A stretch of DNA of 64,000 nucleotides from Megamerina dolium (taxonomy: Eukaryota; Arthropoda; Insecta; Diptera; Megamerinidae), in assembly GCA_963854835.1 (NCBI GenBank), contig OY978528.1, positions 31,851,335 through 31,915,334 on the forward strand, in the 5' to 3' direction. A program made the position numbers and the translations under genes. The notes under the pieces are model-generated. The model searched no databases and was not told the DNA's origin. It saw only the letters and a list, made by a program, of their open reading frames with translations. Within the stretch, counting starts at the first letter, position 1. Each line of letters starts with the position of its first letter. This document shows, in pieces, positions 1 to 24,079 of this stretch.

Positions 1-390
1 GTAGGTAAAAGTGTTTGATGAGAAAACATTAACCACAACAACAGCCGCATCAAATTTAAGAACAGGAAGTGAACTAAGAACATATAAAGATAGATAAAAT
101 ATTTAAAATCTTATGTGATAAATGCCTTTTTCAAATTAACAGCGTAGTCAATTTTGTTTATTTCATTATTTTTACCTAGGTCAACAGTATATTATAGTTC
201 CTATAGTATATATGTATGGGTTAGAATGATCCAAATCATATATCTGATAATTATCATCACAATAAATGACAACATCAGCACTTAGAACGTTGAGACTTTT
301 GATATTATTTTGGTTTGCTATTATGATGGCCATTTGAAACAATTTTTTTTCCGATGATATATTAATTACATCGAGAAAGTTCAAAATAAA

Positions 391-1535
391 AAATCTCCTT
401 ACAGTCGGCTAGGGCCGACCAAACTATACCCTGCATATGTAGATTTATATATAAAAAGTTTACTCGAATATCCAACTTTTCTTTTATTTCCACCTTTCGA
501 GAAACAATTTTTGCATATACTACTAATTTAATTTAATTCACTCGACTTTGTATGGGAGACCCATGAAGGAGTGGGCGTGGCACACTGATTTTCTGCCAGA
601 TTTTTGCCGACTACGATATTAATTTAAGTGTCAATTATGGTTATTCTAGACAGAAGATTGCCGAAGTTACAGCTGTTTCAATTTAAAATTTGTATGGGGG
701 CTACGATAAACACTGGGCGTGGTGCGGCCATTTTCTGTGAGCCGAGTTGCTCGTACAATACTAATCCACACCTTAAATCTCGTTATTATACGCTGAATAG
801 TTTGCATGTTATAACCGGTAACATTTTTTTTAATTTCCGCAACTTTGTATGGGAGACCCAAAAAGGAGTAGGCGTGGCACATTGATTTTCTGCCATATCA
901 TTTCCGACTACCGTGTTAACCTAAGTGTCAATTATGGTTATTCTAGACGGAAGATTGTAGAAGTTACAGCAGTTTCAATTTAAAAGAAGTACAGACACTT
1001 TGTATGGGAGCTACGCTAGAAAGTAGGCGTGGCTCACCCACTTTTGGCGAGGTTGTATAGTGGTATAATATAACTCTATGTGCAAAATATTGTTGTCCCA
1101 AGTGGTATATTATGTGAGTTATAGCAAGTTAAAGATTTTGAAAATTTCGAGGTTAGTTGCTTTGAATGCTTGGTGTGGGCGTGGTTATTGACCGATCATG
1201 CCCAATATCAATCCCCTCCGTACCCTTGGATCATAGATTACTTATGCCAAATTTCATCGAAATAGCTCAATATTTACTCAAGTTATCGTGCGAACCAGCC
1301 AGGTGACAGACAGACGGACGGACGGACGGACGGACGGACGGACGGACGGACGGACGGACGGACGGACGGACGGACGGACGGACGGACGGACGGACGGACA
1401 TCGTTAAATCGAAAATTTAATCGACGCTGATCACGAATATATATCCATGTCTATATCTCTGGAGATTCCTTCAAGTGGACACAAACATCTGACCGAAATG
1501 AATATACCATGCATATTGCATTATGCAGGGTATAA
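391..1535 (+). repeat. Interspersed repeat family B, copy 1 (unclassified)
   Basis: A ~1.15-kb repeat whose sequence recurs in inverted orientation at 57845-60288 and as a fragment at 50915-51040. One end carries a TATACCCTGCAT motif (about 424-435) and the other its inverse (GCAGGGTATA near 1526), giving short terminal inverted repeats. Inside, a unit of about 295 bp is present twice (from 547 and from 841), each starting TTTGTATGGGAG and containing GGCGTGGCAC. A CGGA array follows near the right end. No transposase is seen, so it is non-autonomous or an unrecognised class. Confidence 0.7.
1305..1400 (+). repeat. (GACG/CGGA)n tetranucleotide microsatellite
   Basis: About twenty tandem GGAC units lie inside repeat family B. 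The inverted copy near 57970-58000 has only a few degenerate CCGT units at the same place, so the array expanded in this copy or was lost in the other. Confidence 0.95.
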
Positions 1536-4500
1536 AAATTACTCGTACTCTTTAGTAACATCTTTTTCTAAAATATATTTTCTACATCCAACAATTAATA
1601 CAGCTTTTGTGTTTTATCTTTTGTCGGTAAAGTATAAAAAAGGTGTTGAACCACCCTAATATGCATGTCATCAATGTAAAACCTTTAACCTAAATATAGT
1701 AAATATATAAATGTGTATGTGTTTCTATTAGTGAGCGCGCATTGTCATGCAAATAATATGTCAAATGCCATTGCCAAATATTATTTCACACTCAATTGAC
1801 ACGTGACAATCGTGTGGTTTCGTTGATTTATATGACTGTGAAGGAATGAAGAAGTGGTACGATGATGTGATGTGTTGTGTTGTTAACGTGCAGCAAGACA
1901 ATTATGTGGTATGATGCAGTAATAATGTGGTTCCAATATATTGTAGCGCATCACATGTAGAATTTCTAAACATAGAAAGTTCTAGCATAGCTATTTTTTC
2001 TATAATTGTCATTTCTATTTGTACTAATTTATATATGTGCCCGTAAATATGAAAGTGTTCCAAGTCATGCATGTTTCGTTATGAGATATTAAAGGTTTTC
2101 TGTTCAAATAAATGTGAAATTGTACAGTCTAACGACTGAACTAAAAACCAGATTTACAAATCCAATTTCCAAGAATTTTCAAAGATGGTTTCAGATAATT
2201 TTAATGCAAATTATTCTAATGTCTTGATGTGTCTGAAACTTGGAGACTTTCATAATTGTCGGCACATTTTTTATTGCTCACATCCATGCTGCTGGAATTC
2301 CATAAAAAATAAAAAATTTTTAATGCGTTGCATTTAATTTGTAGTAAATGTATATAGATGTATATATTTATATTATATAAATAGCAATTGTTGTCGTTAT
2401 TTATGTGTTTTTAATTTTTCATCAATTGTAGTAAAGTTTTTGAATTTGAATATGTACTATATGGACATATAAGTGACATACATATGTATAATATATATGA
2501 ATAATTTAATATCGAACATATCAATTATTGATATGAATATTGTATAGAAAGGGTGTCCAGTACCTATTTGAAAGGTTTTCACACACAAATTAGTGTCAAT
2601 TGTCGACTTGCAGATGAAGCTAGTAGATGGAAAGTGAAAGCAACTTTTCATAATCAGACACAATTATTAGGCCATTTAAATTCAAGGTCAATGTAAGTAT
2701 TCTGGTTTTTCCCACAATGTAATGCAAATGAAATGCATACACTCAACTTGAGTAAAATTGTGTGATAGCAATTGTTGTTGTTTTTGCTTCTTTGTTTTTT
2801 TTTTTGCTAGACGTTTAATATTATTGTATGTATGTATGTTTGTATTGAGATTTTGCTTTACGTCCAAAAAATTATTCGCCCTGTTGTATTAATTGCAATT
2901 ATTGCAATTGGGTAATTACAAGATTTTCAAATCCTCTACAATTTGCAATCACGCGCAGCCAACTAATTTACTGGTTATTCATTTGCTTTTTACAGTAGCC
3001 ATTTTATCTGATTGATTAAGATGTCAAACTGTTATACTGTCATTCTATTTTCGCTCAACATTCTTTGACATTCCATTATGGAACAAACTTTGCTCGTCAT
3101 AGTGTCTAGAAATAATTCAACTGTATTACGAAAATCAGCGTTAATTTGCCACACAGAAAGAACAAATCCATGAAAGTTCAAAGTCTATATGGGTAAGTCA
3201 ACTACGATTGAGGAGTTGGAGGTCATACAACTTAAAATGCTCGATCGCATCATCGAATATGCAAATCTCAAAATGAATCTTGTTAGCCTCAGTTACGGCT
3301 TAGGTCTGATAAAATTAAATTTTTTATTTTTGATAAGAGCACTTGCATAATTGAATCACCTATTATAAAAAAATAGTTGGTACAAAAAAATAAAATAATT
3401 ACATCATAACACTATGTGGCTTCAGGAATTCTCTCATACATATACAATTAACGACGTGGATATTATTACTTATTATTTTTATTATTAATAAATATTGTAC
3501 TATATTACAACACTACATATTATTAAGTAATAACATAGATTTCCATAACCACCTTTGTCATCTGATACAAACCATCCTTCATTTTGATATCCATTATGGC
3601 TTTTTGCATTGATTTTGGTCGATGTTGCTTATATGATTACTGTTATGATTAAATAATCATCGATTTGCAGTGAACAAAGTAATTGCCAACAGCTGTAAGC
3701 AACAACTAGAAACAATATTAAGTCCCATGAGGCACAAAGTAAAAATATTAGCTTCTGTTATTTAGATTAATTTGATACTCTGACAGATTGTGCACATAAA
3801 TTTTTTATTTCTTACCAAAATCTACCAAAATCAATGCTCTGAGACCATAAAGGAGAATGTCATGAAAAATATTGATTCTATTTGTTGTTTTAAATACATT
3901 AATACTTACAAAATATCTATAAAATATACGTACTTAGAACATACTCGTAGTTTCTGCAAAAACAAAAAAATCGCCATAGCTTTCGTGGGCAGGCCAGGCA
4001 AATTCAATATGCCATATACGAGCTGGTAATCATTTGCCAATTTATGTATTGTAATTGAAAACTGTAGCAATCACTTGTTCACCATATAAAGTCATTCATG
4101 AAAATATATACATTTTTCATACATATCGTTCATTTCCAGTAAAAACAATATAACTCAAAATTAATTTTTTTTTTCAAACAGCAATTAATATGAATACCTT
4201 ATCAAAAAGCCAAATGAATATCTTAAGTTTTTAGTAATTCATAACAAAAATAGAAATAACGACATAGTAATTTAATAATAATTTTGATTAGAAATTGCAT
4301 TAATTTCTTCTACTCAATAATTTTTGGATATGAATGTATTAGGCATTATAACGAATTGGAACATTTATTACTAACAACTTTTATTTCAAAAATTTATATT
4401 TTGAGTTATGTCATTCTTGCAGGGAATGATCGCTATGTAGTATTTTGTTAAGCTGTTGTTTTGTTAATTTTTCTTTGAGTTTCCGTTCGCAATGCTTTAA

Positions 4501-4860
4501 ATAAACACATTCGTATGTACATTTGTACAAAATTTTGATTTAGCTGCCTTTTTTTTACAGTAGAAAGAAATGAGCATTTTTCACCATTAAAAAAAACGTT
4601 TTGTTAAAAAATTAAATATTTTCGAATAAAAATATTACATCAATGTATAATAACTACGATTTTGAAAATGCAAATCTTTCTACCAAATGTAAGCCCACAT
4701 ATTTCCTATTGCGAACAGAGAAAAGTCAGAATAACAAACCAAAAACAAAACCAAATCAAGAACATCTCTGATAGCAGTACGAGTATGAATTCTAATGGGC
4801 TCGCTTGTTCTCTATTACAGAAGCAAAATTGTGAGAAAAAAAAACGCAATTAACTGAATG

Positions 4861-4868
4861 TATAAATA
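4861..4868 (+). promoter_or_regulatory. Putative TATA box of the small Hsp gene
   Basis: TATAAATA stands 270 bp upstream of the start codon at 5138, which would give a 5' leader of about 245 nt if transcription starts near 4890. I could not find a convincing three-unit heat-shock element (alternating GAA/TTC) just upstream. Confidence 0.4.
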
Positions 4869-5137
4869 GACCAGTCACTAGCTTAACCGAGTTTATTTGC
4901 GCATTACGGAAGTCGTGTTCGGATGTAAGAAATCACTTAAGCGATCGTATTCGGATAGACAAAAAGCCAAAACAAAACATAAAACCCATAAAGTTAATAT
5001 ATATGTATGAGTATATGGCAATACGAAACGGAAGGAAGAATTAATAAAAACGACTACAAGTTAATGAACAACGTTTTGTATATATCCTTGTTTATTATTA
5101 AGTCTCAAAGTCTTACACACACTCACGCACAACAACA

Positions 5138-5599
5138 ATGGCTGTAGTACCATCCACATACTCGACCGATTGGGATTATTGGGATTATCGTCGTCGTTTG
5201 TGGCGAGACTGGGATCTAATCGATTGGGATTTGCCATATTGGAAACGTTTAGCACGTGTCGGCTCGGCACCAGATTTGAGTCGTGTCGTTGTCAATAAAG
5301 ACGGTTTCGAAGCCAATGTAGATGTCCATCTTTTTAAACCATACGAGATTACCGTTAAAACATCTGGTGATACTGTGATTGTGGAGGCCAAACATGAGAA
5401 ACGACGTGATGGTGACAGTATTATCGGACGGCATATTGTTAAGCGTTTCATACTACCACGTGGTTGTTATCCAAATGATGTCCGTTCAGAGTTATCTTCA
5501 GATGGTGTACTAACAGTAAAGTGTCCACCAGTATCATCAACAGAACGTAGTGTTTATGTGCGTCAAGTGGGTCCTTCATATTTGAGTATTAAAAATTGA
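5138..5599 (+). CDS. Small heat-shock protein (alpha-crystallin family), CG7409-like
   Basis: A single-exon 153-aa protein, a usual length for insect small Hsps. The N-terminus is rich in Trp, Asp and Arg (repeated WDYWDY, WDL motifs at residues 11-36). An alpha-crystallin domain follows (about 50-135), seen in NKDGFEANVDVHLFKPYEITVKT, a GRHIVKRFILPRG stretch, and DGVLTVKCP near the end. The family forms oligomers that hold unfolding proteins in the cytosol. The start is the first ATG of the frame, in an ACAACAATGG context. The Trp/Asp-rich N-terminus and the neighbours frac, Henna and Clock suggest the orthologue of Drosophila CG7409; that assignment is inference. Whether it is heat-inducible cannot be read from the promoter. 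Confidence 0.9.
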   Translation: MAVVPSTYSTDWDYWDYRRRLWRDWDLIDWDLPYWKRLARVGSAPDLSRVVVNKDGFEANVDVHLFKPYEITVKTSGDTVIVEAKHEKRRDGDSIIGRHIVKRFILPRGCYPNDVRSELSSDGVLTVKCPPVSSTERSVYVRQVGPSYLSIKN

Positions 5600-8500
5600 T
5601 GGGGTGAATGTGAGAGTTCTGATGTGTTGTGTTGTTTTATTTTGTCGATTGAAGGACTTCTTTAGAAAACGAATACGAAAGGAAAATGAAATATTATTGA
5701 ATGATTAATTCTTTCATTTAGCCTTTTTCCTTTGCGTTGTTGTTGTTTTTGGATTTTCCTGTATAGACTTGGCAAAGGTTCTTGTTGTTCTTGTTTTGCT
5801 TTGTTTTCAAAGTTATTTCACATTACTAACATTTTCGTTAGTACTATTTGCCTACGATAGTGACACATTTGTGACACATAATAATAATAATAATTTTTCT
5901 TTTTGTTTGTATGTCTATTTCTAAGAATTTGTGCACATAATTTATGCCATTAATTTAGTTGTTGTGTATCTTTGTGTAATTAACAAAAAAATTTTGAAAT
6001 AAAATATGAACTTTATTAATAAAATATTTATTGTTATATTTTCCGTTTAAAGAATAATGAATAATGATGCAGTGGGTTAGATATTCTCGCGATGGGCAAG
6101 GTGAATATAATAAGGTACATGATTTTGATCAATTAAAAATACCCATTATTCAATAATTATACAATATCACCCGTTTAAATTCAATTTAATTCATTTTAAA
6201 GATCTGCCTGTATTGATGAGGTAATAGTATGGAAACAAATCGAAACTCATAGAATAATATCAGACTTTAATCGATCAGAGTTTTCTTTCCATTTTCCAGC
6301 TGATTGATCATACGATTTCAGCAAATTCGAAATGTAATTGAAAACAGAATTACCTACACAATTCACACAATTTAATGAGCGTTTTGTAGTGTTATTTTTT
6401 TTTTTTTCCTTATGAACATTTATATTCAAGGTGGAGCATAGTAAATCAATGTCGATGATTTGTACACGTAATTCCTAATACTAAACTTCCATAGGCCACA
6501 TGAAGCACACATAATTTAATAAATTACAGATGAATTAATATCGAGAAGACTTTGGAAGTGTTGCAACATTAATGCAAAAAAAAAAAAAAAACAAATTAAT
6601 GCCGAACAAAAAATTTTAGGATTTAGTTTTTCGATATTCATGTTAACATTATTGCAATAACGTCGAAATACACTTTTGCAACAAAGGTTTCTACAATATT
6701 GGCTAACATTTTTTTTTATAAAAAAATCCTAAATTATTGCAAAAGCTTGTCGATATTTCAATATATTTTGGCCCATGAAAAATAAATGTACTTAAAATTT
6801 CGACATTAATGCAGTACACTAATATATTTATGGGAACAAGGTCTATGGCCAATCATAATTGTAAAATGTAATATATACACCTATAATGAAAGTAAGTTGG
6901 GGAGACAATTTTTAAAATAGCAGTAAATAGAAATTTAAGTGATATTGTAAGAATTACATAAAATTCTGCACATTATTTTTGTACTTTCGATATGGTTGAG
7001 ATATCTACATCTGCTACAAATAACAACTTATGAGGACATCGTATCTGATTATTTCGATATAAGTACACCGAGTCATGATTTGCAAGTTTAAAAGTGATAA
7101 ATAAGTATTTTTCAAGTTGTTATACTCGAGATACGTATGTGTGCATGTATCGGTTGCCTCTTGTGACTCTGTAGTCAGATTCACCCTAACGGTATAATTA
7201 AATTGTCAATCGACCATAAAAATTAGTATCATCTCTTCAATTGTTTTGTGTTTATTGCCACTATGGCTATTATGTTCAATTATATATAGGTATATATGTA
7301 TCAAATACATTCTAAAACTGTCAAATATACAAGTTAGAGAGGCATTCTGTAAAATGTATGACACTATACACCTACATATATATTTTAATTGTGGATTTAA
7401 TTTAAACGTCGTACATCGTTGTTAAATAAACGATTAACAATATCTTCAAGTAAATATATGTTGTTGTTGGTGTTTCTATTTTTTATCAATTTGTTTGTTG
7501 TCTTCTTTAGGAAATACTGTCGCAGCGGCATTTTTTAAAGCAAACAGCAAATGAAATAAATAAATATGTTTAATAAAGCAAACAATAATAGCCAATAACA
7601 TATAATAACAATTGGATTGTTTCACTTAAAATTCTTCACCTTAATTGTTAATAATAATATTATTATAATTGTTATTATTACTAAAGAGATGGGCGTGAGC
7701 GTACGCCTAATAAATATTACAAATAAATTCATTGTCAATGCCAGTCAACGTAAGTTCGATACGAGCAAATTGCACATTGCATATTTGAAATTTCAATTAT
7801 GGATAGATGCAAATGTTGTTTACAATTGCAGTTGATACACTCATTACATTGATACAATATACATGCATCTAAACACTATATAACAGATTCATTGTATTGA
7901 TACATGAGTGTTTAATGTTAATTTACATAGTAAGTAGGACACATAAATATGTATATTTGTTTCTATAAACATGTACCCATGTAAATGGCAGATAGTGTCA
8001 CACTTCATGAAGTTCACTTGTGTGGGCGAAAATCATGAAACAAGCGAACAAGAACAAGAAGAAATGGAATAAAATTAAAATGAGAGAACAAAAAAAAAAA
8101 AAAATAACGAAAATATCGAAAAAACAAATTAAATCGAAATGAAACATTTCCTTTATATATATTTTTCTCAACATATCACACACACAGCCTATATATATTT
8201 TATGGTTTCTGACAGTTGTTGTTGTTGTTGTTGTTTTCCATCATTTTGCTCTTCTCAAAGCATCGTTTTAAAAATAGTTTGTCGCATAAATACATACAAT
8301 ACATCTTTGTGAGAGATCTTTTCTTTACGACACTCATACAATCATACTGCACGTTATGTACAGATCGATCTTCCTCGTGGCGGCATACGCAAAGTGTTGG
8401 ACATTGGCAATATGGAGGAGCATAAGCATTTAATAGTATGTATATTCACTTAATACTCGCTACATATTCGTGAAGGGTGTTCTTAAAAGGGCGAGAAATT

Positions 8501-9521
8501 TATAAATCAAAATATAAAAATACAAAATAATTAATTTCATTGAAAATATTTGTTTTATTTAACTGTTTATCAAATTTAAAGCAAAAATGTTTAAGAAAGA
8601 TCGAAAGTTTGAAAATTTGAATAATTTAAAAGCGTTGTTAATGCGTGAGTTTTTTTCATGGTGAAATAACAAACTACGGGTATAGTGATAGGTTATTCGT
8701 AGTGGAAGTTGAATCACTCCAAAAAAGAAAAAACACCTTTTTTTTTTCCTTATACAATGGGCATATGTATTAAATACCGACAATGATTTCCACTAAATTC
8801 TCAGTGGCAGTGGCAGATGGAGAATCATTTCTGAATCAGCAAAAGTAATACATATTTTGGAGACACAAACGTCTTTGTGTGTGAATATGTGCGTTTATGC
8901 TTATTTTGCCACCTACTTTCTTGAGGACAATCAAACTATTTTTGATGGAATCAAGAATGAATATTTCTTCAGTCTTTCTTTGACTCTTGAGGCAGCAAGT
9001 GCTATTGCTAAAGGTAATTTTAAAAGTGATCGTGGAATTGATCATACAGTATTATGCACAAATAGTCAGTGCTAGATTTTCGACTCATTAAAAGTGACAA
9101 CAAGGTGCTGTGTGAACCAATATACCATAGCTGATGAATAATGCAAATAGAAAAGATATATCAAATTAAATATGATAAAAAAGAAAATCGAAAATAAAAT
9201 CTGAAATATGTTAGATGTGTGCAAAACTTAATATATTTAATATTGTGTTTTCTAACTATGAATATGAAAAATGGAAAAAAAAAATTGAATTGAAACTATT
9301 TATAAATTAGAAAAAGTGATTTGTTTTTTTTTTTAACGATATTATTCATTTCATATAGCAGCGGCAGCAGTAACAGCAGTAGCAATATCAGCAGCAGTCA
9401 AGGTGTCTAAAAATGTTTTAATATTGCTGATATAATAATATATAGACCGATAGATAGCTAGATAGATATAATTTTTGGAAATAAAAGAAAAAATAAAGTC
9501 AACAGCGCGCAAAGGATTACC
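5600..9521. other. Intergenic region between the small Hsp gene and frac
   Basis: AT-rich DNA with poly-A/T runs and no supported coding exon. It should contain the promoter and 5' UTR of the downstream Sushi/EGF gene, but no site is distinct. The open frames at 7617-7835 and 8857-9075 have no recognisable domain. Confidence 0.5.
5998..6003 (+). terminator. Putative polyadenylation signal of the small Hsp gene
   Basis: AATAAA lies about 400 bp after the stop codon, with a second AATAAA about 20 bp further on. Confidence 0.45.
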
Positions 9522-19537
<10,016 letters not shown>

Positions 19538-19562
19538 AATTGCCTCATTCAATTCAGAGAGA

Positions 19563-19747
19563 AATAAAACAAATTGCAATTTTCTGCTAAAGCATAAGTT
19601 TCATGTTATACTCGTACTATATATTTTAATCAGTTGCAATTTTGTAGTAATATCTAAAAACAAAAAAACCTAAAATATGTTTATTTACTTACGCATTTAA
19701 ATGTCATTTCATTTTTATCGTGTACATACTTGTGTTATTTAAATAAA
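19563..19747 (+). terminator. Candidate polyadenylation signals of frac
   Basis: AATAAA occurs at 19563-19568 and at 19742-19747, 26 and 205 bp after the predicted stop codon. Either could be used. Confidence 0.4.
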
Positions 19748-22700
19748 GTATTGCACATACATATCTATGTGTAGATGTATGTAATTATAAAAAAAAAACT
19801 ATAATATTTTGTTTATTGATTCAGCCTAAATATATGCTATGATTTTTTTTTACATTGTAAATATAATACAATACTCAAAAATGAATGTACAAGTGACGCT
19901 ATTGGTCCAGGATGACGAATTGAGGTTAACACTGAATAAATTATTAATAATATTCATAATATTATGCTAGAAACTAGCAACTATATCTTACATGAAATTT
20001 TGCATTTGAGAAAGCTTTCGACGATTGGAACCGATTTTGCTATTCCATCACAACAATGTGCCGGCTTACTTCTCCGCCATCGAACCAGTAAAAGTACTAA
20101 AATTTTTTTTAACTTAAGGTTATTGCTGAATAATAGGCATATTTTGAGGGGTTTAAAAAATCGTATTAGTTGAAACTATATTTAAGGAACCCGTCAATTT
20201 TACATACGTCTAATAGTGAAATATACACAAGCCAATAATATACAAGGCTTCCTTTACTTAATGATTGTTCTTGTGCAAATATTACATACTTCTAATAAAC
20301 AGAGCCATGCATGCCAATAGTATTAATGTATTCTTCTTCTTACCAATGCATCTTCTTTCTGAATATGGGCATTGCTCACTTAACTTTTCATAACTAATAT
20401 TTTTTTTTACTAATGGTAATGCATTCAGATATAATTCTCATGCGATTCATACTTAATGAAGGACAATTGGTACAACTTTGACAGAAGAATCTAAAAAAAG
20501 TTCGAATGCCAAGACTTTGATAAAACAGCTTGATTGACTGGATCGCAACTGGTTTGTATTGAAAATAAAAGCTATTTTGACCCATTTTATGTGGATATTG
20601 AACCATTTCTAAAGTGAGTGCTTTCAAGGTGGATTCTCTCGGAAATACCTTGAGAGTTCATTTTTTGAAAGGAACTCATCGGGCAATTTCAGCATAGCCT
20701 TGTGGGAGATTTCTACTCTGAAAACCACACTATTGCCCAGATTCAAACAATCGCCACCCTGGGTTATCCACTTGGCATACCCTCTATATTGCATAGGTCT
20801 TAGTATATATTATACAAAAAATAGGTTAAGAAGAGAGTGTACATTTTTATAATAGACAAAGTGGGCAAGGTAAACTAATCGAGCCGAATACCCAGTGTCA
20901 GTGACTTTGCTTATTCAAAGAGCAATTAGTGCCCAGTTGGGTTATAAAATGCACATGTTGCGATATAAACGATTTTTTTGCAACATTGAAGTTTTCTGAA
21001 GATTTTCAAGTGTTTTTACGATTTTTTTTGTAAAGCAGTCCCTCTAAGGTGCGATGAGGTAGGGGATAAGTATACCTGAACCAAAAGTTAGGAAAGACAA
21101 ATTAAAAGAGGTCAGTCTTTCTCTGTAGATTTGTCAATTTCTTTTTTCTTTTACGTTGTTTTTGTACGCCAGCATCATTGACAGGTGGAGATAGGAAGTA
21201 TATACACGTATGTACGATGAAAACTAAAGTAGTACAAATGAACAAATTATGAGGGGCGGTCATACATTTTACCACTCTATGAGTGAAGTATTGATAGCTG
21301 CGGGGGAATGCTTAGTCGATATTCCTTCTATTTTATTGAATTTTAACCATTCCCTTAGTTGTATCGATTGCATGAGCTAAAAGCCAAAGGTTAATTTATC
21401 ATAATAAAATTATGAAGCGGTGAGAGACAGGGGAGACAATATACATGTCTTCCCCTTGCAATATTTCAACTTTTATTATTATTATTGTTATTAATATCAT
21501 CATCATCATCATTAATAATATCGTGATCTTAACTAAATATAAAGGATTTGCTAAAGAATTATAAAAACCAATTCAAATTGTAAGTACCCTTTTATTGCAT
21601 TTATTTTAATAAAATTGTCTTTCGCAAATTATATTTTGTATTTCAAAATTCGCAATAGTATTTATTTAATAAAATATATGAAACATTTATTGTTCCAGGA
21701 AAAATGCAAATAAAAAAAATAAATAAATAAATAAATCAAGGTTTGTATAAATCAATATCAAATAACAAATTTCCTTGAATGTTATATTTCTTGCAAAAGA
21801 AAATGTTGCTATTAGCACTTTCCGATACTAGTAAATTTTATATTTATTATTATTTTTTTGTTAAACAACGTTTTTATTTTCCATTTAAACACTGCACTCG
21901 TTATAATTGTATTTGGTACGAATGTAGTCAAACAGGTTCATTTGTTGTCTTAATTATTTGCACAATATTATGTAAGACCCATACATACTTATGTGAACTT
22001 AGCGGTACATCACATTGATCGTATTTTGACTTCCATATATTGAAATTTTCGTTTGATATTACATCAGTTGTTTGTTCTCCATACATACATACATATATTA
22101 TGACTTAGCACATCTAGCAATTCGATTTCAACAGAAAAGATTTCATATACAAGCTATCGCAATGAATTGTACAATATATTGTATATAAAAACAACATACA
22201 ATTTAAATTGCAGCGCAATTATTAAAAATTATAGAATTTGTTTTTCCAAACAACAAACTTATGGATTGAAAACCGTAAACGAGTACGAAGCATAACAAAA
22301 CTGACCTTTCTAAGCAAGTAAATATGTATTTATGTGCTATGTAAATAATAATAATAATTGTAATTATTAGAAGTAATAGCAATAGCAAGAGGCAATTACA
22401 TCAAACGACATGAATGCTCTCCATGCAGATGACATGTCGTTGAACTCAACGAGAGTGTAAAATGACTGACGGTCGGACTGTTGCTGATTGATAAGAATGA
22501 TTGTGACCAAGTCGATATATGCACATATGTATTGGCTATTGCATGATTATTTTGTTTTGATTTCAAATATTATCATATAAAAACAACACCTATACATATT
22601 ATACGTATGCGTATTTACGTTGATATATGAATGTACATTAAGTTGGTTCAGACCCATACAAAAGGAATGCTTCAAAGGTTTACTCTTTACCTTAATCAAA

Positions 22701-23220
22701 TTTTTATTCTCAGCCATCATAAAAATTGCCAAAATGTACCCCTTTAACCTGTCGGTGCAACACTGAGATACTGACTGCACTAGCCCAATCTGATTCCGGA
22801 GGTTAATGATGACTCAGAACTAAATGTAGTGCTCATCTAGATATTTCCTTCAGTATATAATACCTACAAGTCGGCTTCCAAACGTCAAAGTTACAATACG
22901 GAATACGATACAAGTGGATATTTGGAATGTTTCTCATCGTTCCACCTTAATGTACATACGTGACTGTAAAACGCACACGCAAATTGAAATCAAAATAATC
23001 CTAATATACCCAAATGTACTTAATGTGAGAGCTTGTTTCAACGTCATTTCTAGCAAAATAAAAAATGACGAGTAACTTTAAAAAATGAGATAAGTACAAT
23101 ATTTTAAAATTTGCTAGCAAATCGAGAAACATTAACATAGTGTTAGTGCGGAGTTTGATCTTCATTGAATTACTACTGTTTTTATTTTAAATCAGTTATA
23201 TTATAAAAGAAATGCAATAA

Positions 23221-23480
23221 AAATACATATGTGTCGCATATAGCCCCCACGAAAGACCCGCTGGCCAAGCAACTCCTCTGTTGTGCGTGTTAAATTTTGA
23301 ACAGTATTAGAAGGGACCTACTTCGCTTCTAAATGGCAGAACCCGTATCACATCATTTTTTCTGAGTTTTATCACAGAAAGATAAACTTTCGATATCAAT
23401 GTTGTTCTTTAACCGGGGATTGAACCCACGACCTAGAACAGATCAGAAGGCCAACGCACTTATCACTGAGCTACGACAAT
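23221..23480 (-). mobile_element. tRNA-derived SINE, copy S1 (diverged)
   Basis: Read on the minus strand it begins with a tRNA-like head (near 23480: GTAGCTCAGTGATAAGTG as box A and GGGTTCAATCCCCGG as box B), then the shared body with AGTAGGTCCCTTCTAATACTG. It ends at a short A/T-rich tail near 23221. It is more diverged than S2, S5 and S9. Confidence 0.75.
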
Positions 23481-23746
23481 CGACATTCATATTATGTAAA
23501 CTAATATTTAAGAGTGTTCACAGTAAAGGGCTTGAATTTTCGAAATATCAGGTCACAGCTTGGTAAAAATGATGTATTTTTTACAAATTATCGAATATAA
23601 AATTTTTTATTTTACTTATTTTTTAATATTATACTCATGTAAAAATTAATTTTTTACCATGAATTTGTCTAACTTTAGGACGAAATGTGTTTTTAAGTTC
23701 AATTTTATTATAAAAAAAATATTTTTTTTTTCAGTTTTATTACATA

Positions 23747-24079
23747 AAAAAAAATAAATATGTGGCACTTAAAGCCCCAAAGGGCTCATTGGCCGAGCTT
23801 CTCTTCCATTACTGTTGTGCGTCTTAAATTTGGACAGTATTAGAAGGGACCTACTTATTTTAGCCGGTTCCGAACGGCAGAACACTTGTGACATCACTTT
23901 TTCTGAGCTTTGTCATAGAATTCTTTTAGAAGCTTTTAGAATGGCCAATTGCTTGCCGACAGGTGGGTACCATTCGAAAGAAAAATCTTTTCGATATTAA
24001 ATTTGTTATGCATCAGCCGGGGATTGAACCACGACCTACAGATCAGAAGGCGAACACACTAACCACTGAGCTACGGCAC
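23747..24079 (-). mobile_element. tRNA-derived SINE, copy S2
   Basis: Near full length. The tRNA-like head at 24079-24005 contains box A TAGCTCAGTGGTTAGTG and box B GTGGTTCAATCCCCG. The ~250-bp body has the shared blocks (TTTCTTTCGAATGGTACCC, AGTAGGTCCC, AGCCCTTTGGGGC), and the 3' tail on the sense strand is T-rich (ATTTATTTTTTTT). A clear target duplication was not found for this copy. Confidence 0.85.

Larger units (their letters stand above)
1..5137. other. Intergenic region upstream of the small Hsp gene
   Basis: No convincing coding exon is seen on either strand; the short open frames here have no recognisable domain and unremarkable composition. The region is AT-rich and contains one identifiable repeat (391-1535) plus a tetranucleotide array (1305-1400). 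A promoter-like TATA at 4861 belongs to the downstream gene. Confidence 0.6.

Noticed and set aside
628..885. 85-aa open frame in repeat family B
   Set aside because: It lies across the repeat, is not kept open in the inverted copy at 57.8-58.8 kb, and has no domain.
1305..1400. Regular repeat resembling a CRISPR-like array
   Set aside because: A 4-bp unit without spacers; a plain microsatellite in a eukaryotic genome.
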